Source of the DNA: Anaerolineae bacterium
GTDB taxonomy: Bacteria; Chloroflexota; Anaerolineae; 4572-78; NAK82
Assembly: GCA_030598425.1 (NCBI GenBank)
Contig: JAUVPY010000231.1
Span: 1-5,304, forward strand
Direction of reading: 5' to 3'
DNA: 5,304 nt
Positions 1-5,304 of the stretch are shown here, one piece after another. Each line of letters opens with the position of its first letter. Positions within the stretch are counted from its first letter, which is position 1. Under the pieces are notes generated by a model. The model ran no database searches and was not told the origin of the DNA. It saw only the letters and a program-made list of their open reading frames with translations. The position numbers and the translations under genes are program-made.

Positions 1-595
1 CGTGGATTTGCCGCACGCGATCCAGATCGAGATTGGGCTTTCCTCTGTAGACACCGTGGGCGTTGCCAAAGGATATGGCCAACGTATCGACATCCGTTCT
101 TTCTACGAAGTCTACAGCGAGATGGGGATCGGTGACAGAGCCCTCGGGACCGCTTTCCTCAGAACCTACTGAGTAACTGGAGATTCCACCAAGTTCGGCC
201 TCTACACACGCCCCGAGGGCGTGAGCGACCCGCACCACCTCTCTGGTCTGTCGTACGTTCTCTTCGTAGGGCAGATTGGAGCCGTCAAACATGACAGAAG
301 AGGCTCCAAGCCGAATCGCCCTGAGAGCGTCCTCAAGGCTCTTGCCATGGTCGAGCATGACGGCTATAGGCACCTTAGCTCTCTTGGCCGCATTCACTGC
401 CAGCGGTATCCCTATTTCCATAGGGATTTTTGGCGTTACCTCCTGGTTGAAAGGCAGGATAAGTGGTGATTTTCTCTCCTCAGCCGCCATGATGGGGCCG
501 ACCACCAGCTCCAGATTACCTGCCAATAAGCTAGGGATGCCGTACCTTTTCTTCCTTGCCTGGGTAAGTAATTCCCTTGAGCTAACCAGGGGCAT
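1..595 (-). CDS. Class II (Zn-dependent) ketose-bisphosphate aldolase, GatY/KbaY/FbaA family, 3'-truncated by window
   Basis: The visible 198 residues are the N-terminal two thirds of a zinc-dependent class II aldolase, a cytoplasmic TIM barrel that reversibly cleaves a ketose (bis)phosphate into dihydroxyacetone phosphate and an aldehyde. Seen in sequence: MLDHGKS at 80-86, giving the catalytic Asp82 and zinc ligand His83; the acidic EAELGGI stretch at 132-138; TDP at 155-157; and NAHGVYRGKP at 178-187 with zinc ligand His180. Positions 82, 83 and 180 coincide with those I recall for E. coli KbaY/GatY; the third histidine (about 208) lies beyond the left edge. The family is usually 280-310 residues. 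The ATG at 595 is preceded by GGAG with 8 nt spacing, and overlaps the stop of the upstream class I aldolase (TAATG), so the two are probably translationally coupled. The substrate (tagatose-, fructose- or another 1,6-bisphosphate or 1-phosphate) cannot be decided here. Confidence 0.9.
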   Translation of the reverse strand, partial: MPLVSSRELLTQARKKRYGIPSLLAGNLELVVGPIMAAEERKSPLILPFNQEVTPKIPMEIGIPLAVNAAKRAKVPIAVMLDHGKSLEDALRAIRLGASSVMFDGSNLPYEENVRQTREVVRVAHALGACVEAELGGISSYSVGSEESGPEGSVTDPHLAVDFVERTDVDTLAISFGNAHGVYRGKPNLDLDRVRQIH

Positions 596-1416
596 TAAAC
601 GTTCTCCGCCTGGCCCATCCGGAGGAGTTCATTGGCTTCGTCGACGGTGCCGCCGTCGTGAACGATGTGTCGCAAAGCGCGGATCATACGACCTGCGTCC
701 ACGCTTTGCCAGACATTGCGCCCAAAGGTGATACCTGCTGCGCCTGCCCGTACCACATTGTAGGCCATTTGCAGGACGTCGGCATCCGTCTCTAACCGGG
801 GGCCGCCAGCGGCCACTACCAATGCTGGGGCTGCTGTCTCGACTACCTGGGCGAAGGTTTCTGCTGAGCCGGTGTAAAAAGTCTTGACGATGTCAACGCC
901 CAATTCCATGCTCAGACGCGCGGCATACTTGACCTGTTTGGCCGTGTACCTTTCATCGGGCGGAACGAGCTCCCCATTGGGATAGGCGTGGACAATAACC
1001 GGCATTCCGACTGGCTCTGCCTCGCGTACCAGTGCGGCCATATTGGAGAGCAGGTCCGGCTGCTGTGCGCTGCCGACCGTCAGGGCCATGGAGATGGCGT
1101 CGGCGCCCAGGCGCACGGCATCCTCCACATGGCTGACCCATACATCATGTTCGGGATGGAAAGGGGATAGGCTGGAACATTTTAATATCAAGGAGATATT
1201 TCCAGCGTAGGGTTGGAAGCACCGCTCGGCGGTTCCCTTCATCAGCAAGATTGCGTCCGGGTCGCCGCCCGCCACCTCTTTTATCACCGCATCTATGTTC
1301 TCGAGGCCATCCAGGACACCATAGCTTGGCGCATGATCGATGGCCACCGTGAGAATCCGTCCCGACGCTGGATTCTGCATTCTTCTCAGACGAATTGTCT
1401 TCCCAAGTGTTGTCAC
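595..1416 (-). CDS. Class I Schiff-base aldolase, DhnA/FbaB/LacD-like (DeoC superfamily)
   Basis: This cytoplasmic TIM-barrel aldolase of 273 residues belongs to the DhnA-type group that includes archaeal fructose-bisphosphate aldolase, LsrF and the hept-6-ulosonate synthases. Seen in sequence, numbered from the GTG start: AIDHA with Asp27/His28 near strand 1; HAYPNG with Tyr145; DIVKTFYTG with Lys178, the expected Schiff-base lysine; the phosphate-binding AGGPR (203-207); and GRNVWQ (232-237). Spacing of Asp, Tyr and Lys agrees with what I recall for Thermoproteus aldolase (24/146/177). I chose GTG at 1416 because GGAGG sits 6 nt upstream; a TTG at 1431 adds five residues but overlaps that ribosome site. 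The stop overlaps the ATG of the class II aldolase. It likely cleaves the phosphorylated product of the neighbouring kinase. A transaldolase-like or LsrF-like thiolase role is possible but not indicated. Confidence 0.9.
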   Translation of the reverse strand: MTTLGKTIRLRRMQNPASGRILTVAIDHAPSYGVLDGLENIDAVIKEVAGGDPDAILLMKGTAERCFQPYAGNISLILKCSSLSPFHPEHDVWVSHVEDAVRLGADAISMALTVGSAQQPDLLSNMAALVREAEPVGMPVIVHAYPNGELVPPDERYTAKQVKYAARLSMELGVDIVKTFYTGSAETFAQVVETAAPALVVAAGGPRLETDADVLQMAYNVVRAGAAGITFGRNVWQSVDAGRMIRALRHIVHDGGTVDEANELLRMGQAENV

Positions 1417-1422
1417 TCCATT

Positions 1423-1429
1423 CCTCCCC
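1423..1429 (-). promoter_or_regulatory. Ribosome binding site that decides the class I aldolase start
   Basis: The minus strand reads GGGGAGG, a strong Shine-Dalgarno match, ending 6 nt before an in-frame GTG at 1416. It lies inside the 25-nt gap after the kinase stop codon. An ATG at 1421-1419 is out of frame, and the in-frame TTG at 1431 overlaps the site, so GTG is the best-supported start. Confidence 0.75.
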
Positions 1430-1441
1430 AATTTCCGATCT

Positions 1442-2998
1442 TTAGTCTCTGTCCCTCAACTTGGCCAGCTCCCTGAAATCGCCCTTCACGTGCTCGTATA
1501 TCTGCTTGTAAAGAGCGAAGTACTCCATATACCGCTCGTGGTTTTCCTGGCTGGGTTCCGTAGGTTCGATGTACTCCGTCCACTCCTTGGCTACCGAGTA
1601 GTCTTCGAAGACGCCGGTGGCTACACCGGCCAGAATGGCGTCACCAAAGGGAGCGCCGGTTCTGCGCTTGACCAACACCAGAGGCGAGTTGAACACATCG
1701 CTGATGATCTGTCGCCAGAGCTTGCTCACCGTCCCGCCTTCATTCAACACCAGGGGGTAGTTGATCTTGATGCCCGATTTCTTGATAAGCTGATACGAGT
1801 CATATAAGGCGTAAGCCACCGCCTCCATCATAGCCCGGACGATGTGCCCCTTGGTGTGGTTCAGGGACAAACCGAAGATTACGCCCCTTGCATAGGCGTC
1901 CCAGATCGGCGTCCGTTCGCCCATCAAGAAGGGCAGAATGATTAAACCCTCACTGCCAATCGGCACTTTTGCAGCTTGTAGGTTGAGCAGGTCGTACGAC
2001 GAGATCCCCATCACGCGCTCCGCCTCTACTTCGTACTGAGAGAATTGATCACGCAGGTAGCGGATAGACTGGCCGCCGGTTGTCGTGGAGGGGATCGTCA
2101 TATAGGTATCTGCCGAATCAACGGTGAAGGCCAGGTTGATCATGGCAAGACCTTCAGGGGAGAACATGAAGTCCGGGTTCTTGAAGACGATGCCGAAGTT
2201 GCCGACGGTGCCCAAGTTGCTCATAATGTCGCCTTCTTCGGTGATGCCGGCTGAAATACAACTGGCGTTGAAGTCCACCTGCCCCACGGCGACGGGAATG
2301 CCTGGCACCAGGCCTGTTGCTACGGCGGCCTCTGAGGTCAACTCGCCGGCGATGTCTTCGCATCGGAAAATACCAGGCAGGATGTCGGCGTCGATGCCAA
2401 CGTCCTCCAGCATTTGTTGGTCAAACTTCTCTCCCATAACGTCGTAGGCGACGCCGTAGAAAGCCGCCCCACCGTGGTTAACCACCACCTCACCAGTGAG
2501 TTTCAGGGTAATGAATCCGTCGATCGTAAGCGCTTTCCAGATTTTCTCAAACGAATCGGGCCGGTTATTCTTCTCCCACAGCAGATTCACAAGCGTAGGA
2601 TGGTCCTCTATTCTGTTGGCCGTGAGCTGCGTGATCCGCTCTTCGCCGATGTTCTCCCTTAGCCACTCGACTTCCTGGGTGGCGCGCCGGTCCATCAAGT
2701 TATAAGCTCGGTGGATCGGATTATGGTCTTTGTCCACCATAACCATCGAGGGGAGCGCGGAAGAGACGGCCATACCCCGGATCTCCGCCGGGTCGACGCG
2801 TGCTTGGTCGAGAGCGGTCTTGATGAGTTGACAGGCAACTTCCCAATATCCTATCGGATCGTGTTCCGACCATCCCGGCTTTTCGTGGATAAACGGGTAT
2901 TCTGCAAAGCCGAAGCCCAGGACTTCCCCTTCGGTGTTGATGATGCAGGCTTTGCCGCCACCCGTCCCGTAGTCAAGGCCCAACAGATAGTCTGCCAT
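1442..2998 (-). CDS. FGGY-family carbohydrate kinase (xylulokinase-like, substrate unknown)
   Basis: This cytoplasmic ATP-dependent sugar or polyol kinase of 518 residues has the two-domain actin-like fold of the FGGY family. Seen in sequence: the N-terminal phosphate loop [10 protein letters not shown] (7-16); MDRRA (102-106) of the substrate domain; VGQVDFNA (239-246), placing Asp242 as the likely catalytic base; the second-domain phosphate motif with SNLGTVG (260-266); the conserved GERTPIWD (360-367) and [12 protein letters not shown] (370-381); the adenosine-site [13 protein letters not shown] (419-431); and the C-terminal FGGY signature [17 protein letters not shown] (448-464). The family runs about 480-530 residues, so it is full length. 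The xylulokinase QMHG substrate motif is absent: the corresponding segment is SSALPSM (79-85). Xylulose is therefore doubtful. ATG at 2998 has AGGAG 8 nt upstream. It lies 33 nt after the SIS gene and 25 nt before the class I aldolase, which suggests it makes the sugar phosphate the aldolases cleave. Confidence 0.93.
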   Translation of the reverse strand: MADYLLGLDYGTGGGKACIINTEGEVLGFGFAEYPFIHEKPGWSEHDPIGYWEVACQLIKTALDQARVDPAEIRGMAVSSALPSMVMVDKDHNPIHRAYNLMDRRATQEVEWLRENIGEERITQLTANRIEDHPTLVNLLWEKNNRPDSFEKIWKALTIDGFITLKLTGEVVVNHGGAAFYGVAYDVMGEKFDQQMLEDVGIDADILPGIFRCEDIAGELTSEAAVATGLVPGIPVAVGQVDFNASCISAGITEEGDIMSNLGTVGNFGIVFKNPDFMFSPEGLAMINLAFTVDSADTYMTIPSTTTGGQSIRYLRDQFSQYEVEAERVMGISSYDLLNLQAAKVPIGSEGLIILPFLMGERTPIWDAYARGVIFGLSLNHTKGHIVRAMMEAVAYALYDSYQLIKKSGIKINYPLVLNEGGTVSKLWRQIISDVFNSPLVLVKRRTGAPFGDAILAGVATGVFEDYSVAKEWTEYIEPTEPSQENHERYMEYFALYKQIYEHVKGDFRELAKLRDRD

Positions 2999-3031
2999 GG
3001 TGTGTTCTCCTTTCGCTGTTGTTTCGAGGCA

Positions 3032-3634
3032 TTATTTGCTGTCACGCACCAGCTCTGCGGTGGCGCCCGATGGGTGGGTCTGGGTCAATTCGGCCAGGTC
3101 AAAGCCTCGCAGGCGCTTGGCGACCAGGCACAGTGCATCACCGACTGCCCCGTTGGCCAGGGTGCTCCCAAATGGAAGCACGCCTTCGCCTTCACCTTTG
3201 GAATCCGGGCGGATAACGAGAACCACGTCGCTGAGACTGGCCAGTTCAGACTCGGGCTCCCAGGTCACACTGATCACCTTTCCTCCGCGTTGTCGAGCCA
3301 CCTCCGCAAACTGGTTAATTTCCGCACTTTTGCCAGCTTTGGAGAGGGCGATGAGGAGATCACCGGGCGCTATCGCTGCCGAGGGGCCGTGCAGCGCGTC
3401 GGCGGCATTCATATAAAACGCCGGCATACCGCACGTGGCAAACAGATGTGCCATACGACGGGCAATGGTTCCAGACGTGCCGGCTCCCGTGATCAAGATC
3501 CGGCCGTTGCATTCGCTGACCAGACGGGCCGCCTCCACGAAAGATTGGTCCAGTTGGTCAGCTATGCCGACAATGGCTTCTCCTTCGGCCCGAATCATTT
3601 CTTTGGCTTGTTTGAGCATCTCGTTGGCTTCCAT
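3032..3634 (-). CDS. SIS-domain sugar-phosphate isomerase, KpsF/GutQ/KdsD-like without CBS domains
   Basis: This single SIS (sugar isomerase) domain of 200 residues is predicted to interconvert a ketose phosphate and aldose phosphate in the cytoplasm, or to bind one. Seen in sequence: [11 protein letters not shown] (50-60) after the first strand; [11 protein letters not shown] (78-88) with His82; LSKAGKSAE (97-105) with Glu105; the helix region [16 protein letters not shown] (153-168); and THPSG (186-190) with His187. The order and spacing match the SIS half of arabinose-5-phosphate isomerase (KdsD), where His88, Glu111 and His193 lie at a constant offset of six. The KdsD lysine (59) is Thr53 here, and the two C-terminal CBS domains are missing (KdsD is about 325 residues). 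A 6-phospho-3-hexuloisomerase-type role is the main alternative. ATG at 3634 has only a weak purine-rich AAAGA stretch upstream; the gap from the epimerase stop is 32 nt. Confidence 0.87.
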   Translation of the reverse strand: MEANEMLKQAKEMIRAEGEAIVGIADQLDQSFVEAARLVSECNGRILITGAGTSGTIARRMAHLFATCGMPAFYMNAADALHGPSAAIAPGDLLIALSKAGKSAEINQFAEVARQRGGKVISVTWEPESELASLSDVVLVIRPDSKGEGEGVLPFGSTLANGAVGDALCLVAKRLRGFDLAELTQTHPSGATAELVRDSK

Positions 3635-3666
3635 TAGGTCTTTCTTTCTTTAGTTCTTGTCAAAGC

Positions 3667-4572
3667 TCACAGGGAACTTGGCAGTGCATAACCATTGGGG
3701 AATTCCGGGCTGAGCTGATAATCGACGATTCGTTCGAGGAACTTGAGGTAGTCGATCCCATCCCTGGCTGCCGTGTCGGCATCGGGGATCATAGGCGCGC
3801 TTTCGATCGTGCAATATCCATCATAGCCGATCTTCTTGATGGCGCGGATTACGGCCTTGAAGTCCGTTTTGCCATAGCCAGGCGTGAGGGAATTGGAATC
3901 GCGGAAATGCATATGCCACAATAGGGGGTGTGCATCGGTCACTGCTTCGTAAGGGTTGAGTTCCTCGAGGTTCACGTGGAACCAGTCGAGCTGGATCCCG
4001 ATGTTTTCCCGTTCGGTCAGCTCGATCATCCGTTTGTGATTGAGGGCGGTGTTTACAAACTTGCCCATCTCCAGGTGATTGGTGGCCTCAAACACCAAGC
4101 GAACGTTTTTACTTTTCGCATAATCCGCCATGCGCCCCAGGGCATCCACGGCGATTGCCACACTTTCTGCTACGTTGTCCGGGGTGATTTGGTCGTGAAT
4201 GGCGACCGCCACTGTCACAAACGGTGCCCCCAACTCCGCGGCGAAGTCGGTCGAGGACTTGGTCTCCGAGACAGCCAGGTCTGCCGTCTTGGGCTCGGTC
4301 AGTGTCTTAAAGTTGGGGGAATAAGGATCCCACATTTCACCCCAGCATTCATTGATGCAAGACACTTCCAACCCATAATCGTCCTTGAGCCGCTCGTGGG
4401 TCTTGAGGTAGTCTTCTATCTTGACCCCTAACCCGTATCGACCTTTGGGTGGGCAGATTTCTATGGCGTCATATCCGCATCTCTTTAGTCGCGTATAGGT
4501 CTTTTCCGGTTGGAGGTAAGCCTCTTCTTGCCCAAACGTGAGCTGAAAATAGCTGAACCTTAGCTTGTTCAT
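3667..4572 (-). CDS. Sugar phosphate isomerase/epimerase family TIM barrel (xylose isomerase-like / AP endonuclease 2 superfamily)
   Basis: This 301-residue TIM barrel is predicted to be a metal-dependent cytoplasmic sugar or inosose isomerase, epimerase or dehydratase, probably the first step of the cassette. Seen in sequence, numbered from ATG 4572: four candidate metal ligands at barrel strand ends, Glu162 (FEATNH), Asp196 (QLDWFH), His222 (HMHFRDS) and Glu257 (TIES). Their spacings of 34, 26 and 35 are almost those of D-psicose 3-epimerase (152/185/211/246, from memory), and His199 matches its D+3 histidine. The later PGYGKTDF (231-238) is the usual loop before the last helices. The family also includes IolE, IolI and hydroxypyruvate isomerase, so the reaction is open. 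I chose ATG 4572 because GAAAGG lies 5 nt upstream; an upstream in-frame GTG at 4614 would add 14 unconvincing residues. It is the first gene of the tightly packed minus-strand run, 94 nt after asp23. Confidence 0.88.
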   Translation of the reverse strand: MNKLRFSYFQLTFGQEEAYLQPEKTYTRLKRCGYDAIEICPPKGRYGLGVKIEDYLKTHERLKDDYGLEVSCINECWGEMWDPYSPNFKTLTEPKTADLAVSETKSSTDFAAELGAPFVTVAVAIHDQITPDNVAESVAIAVDALGRMADYAKSKNVRLVFEATNHLEMGKFVNTALNHKRMIELTERENIGIQLDWFHVNLEELNPYEAVTDAHPLLWHMHFRDSNSLTPGYGKTDFKAVIRAIKKIGYDGYCTIESAPMIPDADTAARDGIDYLKFLERIVDYQLSPEFPNGYALPSSL

Positions 4573-4666
4573 GTTGACCTTTCTACTAGGTAGTGTTGAT
4601 ATTTGAGTTAGCACCTGAGAGACATCATCAAACTCTTCGCTGGAGCCTCAGAGATGTCAACACGGC
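4573..4666 (-). promoter_or_regulatory. Possible promoter/operator region of the sugar cassette
   Basis: This 94-nt gap separates asp23 from the first sugar gene and is the longest within the minus-strand run. It carries a perfect TTGACA (4660-4655) as a possible -35, but no good -10 at 16-18 nt (nearest is AAGAGT), so the promoter call is weak. Two imperfect 13-nt direct repeats, 10 of 13 identical, lie 32 nt apart: 4646-4658 and 4614-4626, plus-strand consensus CCTSAGAGAYRTC. They could be an operator pair. No stem followed by a T-run is visible, so I see no terminator after asp23, and read-through from asp23 is possible. Confidence 0.25.
4578..4583 (-). promoter_or_regulatory. Ribosome binding site fixing the isomerase/epimerase start
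   Basis: GAAAGG on the minus strand ends 5 nt before ATG 4572. The family-like sequence (KLRFSYFQLTF) starts right after that ATG, while the 14 codons up to the in-frame GTG at 4614 show no family similarity and no ribosome site of their own. Confidence 0.65.
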
Positions 4667-5023
4667 CTAATCCTCCTGATTCACTCGCAGGCCCTGGACG
4701 TGCACGTTCACCTGGGCCACCGAAGCACCAAGGGCTTTTTCGACACGGAACGTAACGGCCGACATAATATTGTGGGCCACTTCCGAAATACGGGTACCAT
4801 ATTCGATGATGACGTACAAATCGATAACAACCTGACCATCCGCGAGATGCACGTCTATGCCCCGATGGCTGGCGCTGGGCGCGAGCAACTCCACCAGGCC
4901 GTCCTTGAAGCTCTTGGACGCCATACCGACCACGCCATACGATTCCAGGACAGCCTGGCTGGCGATGCTGGCAATGGCGGCGCACGATACCTCGATTATG
5001 CCCAACTCAGTTTCAGTCGTCAT
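4667..5023 (-). CDS. Asp23/Gls24 family envelope-stress-response protein (YloU-like)
   Basis: This small protein of 118 residues is of the Asp23/Gls24/YloU family. Seen in sequence: an N-terminal GIIEVSCAAIASIAS helix (8-22); the central ID..V.IEYGTRISEVA segment (67-83); a helix with VEKALG (94-99); and the diagnostic VNVHVQGL (105-112) near the C-terminus. Length is typical (110-180). There is no signal peptide or membrane segment. In Firmicutes the family is linked to cell-envelope stress and, as YloU, is encoded next to the fatty-acid kinase YloV/FakA and divergent from rpmB. The divergent rpmB is present here, but the next gene downstream is a sugar isomerase rather than a DAK/FakA gene. 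Its ATG at 5023 has only a poor ribosome site upstream (TTAGAG about 10 nt away), which suggests weak or leaderless-like initiation. The molecular function is not known from sequence. Confidence 0.87.
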   Translation of the reverse strand: MTTETELGIIEVSCAAIASIASQAVLESYGVVGMASKSFKDGLVELLAPSASHRGIDVHLADGQVVIDLYVIIEYGTRISEVAHNIMSAVTFRVEKALGASVAQVNVHVQGLRVNQED

Positions 5024-5029
5024 CTAAAT

Positions 5030-5058
5030 TTGCTCTAATCCTGGTGATATGGTATGCT
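5030..5058 (+). promoter_or_regulatory. Candidate promoter for rpmB (extended -10)
   Basis: On the plus strand TTGCTC (5030-5035) and TATGCT (5053-5058) are separated by exactly 17 nt, and the -10 is preceded by TG at the extended -10 position (TGGTATGCT). Matches to consensus are modest (3/6 and 4/6). A start near 5065 would give an rpmB leader of about 135 nt that includes the tandem repeats. The element is in the divergent region just upstream of the asp23 start. Confidence 0.4.
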
Positions 5059-5110
5059 ATCGGCTTGCACGCGTAACGGCAGAAAGTGAAACAGGAACCG
5101 AGTTTACAAG

Positions 5111-5152
5111 TAACGGGTTACGATTTCACGGATAACGGGTTACGACTTCACG
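5111..5152 (+). repeat. Two tandem 20-nt repeats with a palindromic core in the rpmB leader
   Basis: The unit TAACGGGTTACGAYTTCACG occurs at 5111-5130 and 5133-5152, identical except one C/T position, with a 22-nt period (about two helical turns). Each begins with the small palindrome TAAC-GG-GTTA; in the first copy the arms extend to GTAAC/GTTAC. A shorter related CGTAACGG occurs at 5071-5079. It could be a pair of protein-binding sites in the divergent promoter region, a leader RNA element, or a decaying minisatellite. Confidence 0.7.
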
Positions 5153-5185
5153 CTTAACCATTTGACTTATTGCTGATTGACTTAC

Positions 5186-5190
5186 GGAGG
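5186..5190 (+). promoter_or_regulatory. Ribosome binding site of rpmB
   Basis: GGAGG lies 10 nt before ATG 5201, slightly longer spacing than usual. It is the only good ribosome site before the L28 reading frame, and residues [10 protein letters not shown] start exactly there. Two copies of TTGACTTA (5162-5169 and 5177-5184) run up to the site. Confidence 0.7.
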
Positions 5191-5200
5191 CACTCATCCA

Positions 5201-5304
5201 ATGGCAAAATGTGAGATCTGTGGCAAGGGCCCTCAATTTGGGCACAACGTCAGCCACTCGATGCGGCACACCAAACGCCAGTTCAAAGTGAACGTTCAAA
5301 AGGC
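5201..5304 (+). CDS. rpmB: 50S ribosomal protein L28 (bL28), N-terminal part, cut by window edge
   Basis: The 34 visible residues begin [20 protein letters not shown], the characteristic start of bacterial L28, a large-subunit ribosomal protein of about 60-80 residues. Cys4 and Cys7 form the first CxxC of the zinc-binding (C+) variant; the second pair would lie past the right edge. The basic stretch [13 protein letters not shown] (22-34) follows, as in the family (many homologues read RRTKRRWKPNVQ). The gene diverges from asp23, the arrangement known from Bacillus (rpmB / yloU). The start is set by GGAGG upstream. This is the firmest phylogenetic anchor in the window, though short. Confidence 0.95.
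   Translation, partial: MAKCEICGKGPQFGHNVSHSMRHTKRQFKVNVQK

Noticed and set aside
276..731. Plus-strand open frame opposite the aldolase junction
   Set aside because: The minus strand here encodes clear class II aldolase motifs (LDHGKS) and the end of the class I aldolase; the plus frame is low-complexity and Arg-rich at its end.
2711..3637. A 308-codon open frame on the plus strand opposite the SIS and kinase genes
   Set aside because: It crosses two well-supported minus-strand genes and their intergenic gap, shows no recognisable domain, and its openness follows from codon bias of the opposite strand.
3928..4431. Plus-strand open frame of 167 codons opposite the epimerase
   Set aside because: It is the antisense of a gene with intact Glu/Asp/His/Glu metal ligands and has no family resemblance.
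4614..4658. GACATC...GATGTC inverted arms as a terminator after asp23
   Set aside because: The arms are only 6 nt with a 26-nt loop and no T-run follows, so this does not look like an intrinsic terminator.
4608..4985. Second minus-strand frame overlapping asp23
   Set aside because: The composition is Arg/Gly-rich as expected for a frame-shifted shadow, whereas the 4667-5023 frame contains the Asp23 motif VNVHVQGL.
5162..5184. TTGACTTA twice as -35 elements for rpmB
   Set aside because: A -10 at the proper distance would fall at or beyond the rpmB start codon; the upstream 5030-5058 promoter fits better.

Overview
The window looks like bacterial chromosome of moderate-to-high GC content. Two anchors at the right end point to the kind of organism: a zinc-ribbon type (CxxC) ribosomal protein L28 gene, and, divergent from it, an Asp23/Gls24 (YloU-type) gene. 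A divergent rpmB / asp23 pair is a familiar arrangement in Gram-positive (Firmicutes-like) bacteria and Chloroflexota. I infer one of these, with Chloroflexota as my preference, but the sequence alone does not settle it.

Layout, right to left. At 5201-5304 (+) is the start of rpmB, preceded by a leader of about 140 nt with a candidate extended -10 promoter and two tandem copies of a 20-nt unit. At 4667-5023 (-) is asp23. Below it, all on the minus strand and with gaps of only 25-33 nt or overlapping codons, lies a five-gene carbohydrate cassette: a TIM-barrel sugar (phosphate) isomerase/epimerase (3667-4572), a KpsF-like SIS-domain sugar-phosphate isomerase without CBS domains (3032-3634), an FGGY carbohydrate kinase (1442-2998), a DhnA/LacD-type class I Schiff-base aldolase (595-1416), and a zinc-dependent class II ketose-bisphosphate aldolase of the GatY/KbaY type (1-595, its C-terminus cut by the left edge). 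The two aldolase genes overlap in a TAATG junction.

The genes read as a complete intracellular catabolic route: epimerise or isomerise a free sugar or polyol-derived ketose, phosphorylate it, isomerise the sugar phosphate, and split it into C3 (or C2/C4) fragments by aldol cleavage. The substrate is not identifiable from sequence. The kinase lacks the xylulokinase QMHG motif, the SIS protein has Thr where KdsD has a catalytic Lys, and two mechanistically unrelated aldolases are present. Neither a transporter nor a regulator is inside the window, so they may lie beyond the left edge or be elsewhere.

There is no RNA gene, CRISPR array, insertion sequence or gene-free stretch above 300 bases. 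The only non-coding segments of any size are 4573-4666 and 5024-5200. The most unusual points are the paired class I/class II aldolases, the uncharacterised combination of sugar enzymes placed where the fatty-acid kinase gene (fakA/yloV) normally follows asp23, and the tandem palindromic repeats in the rpmB leader.
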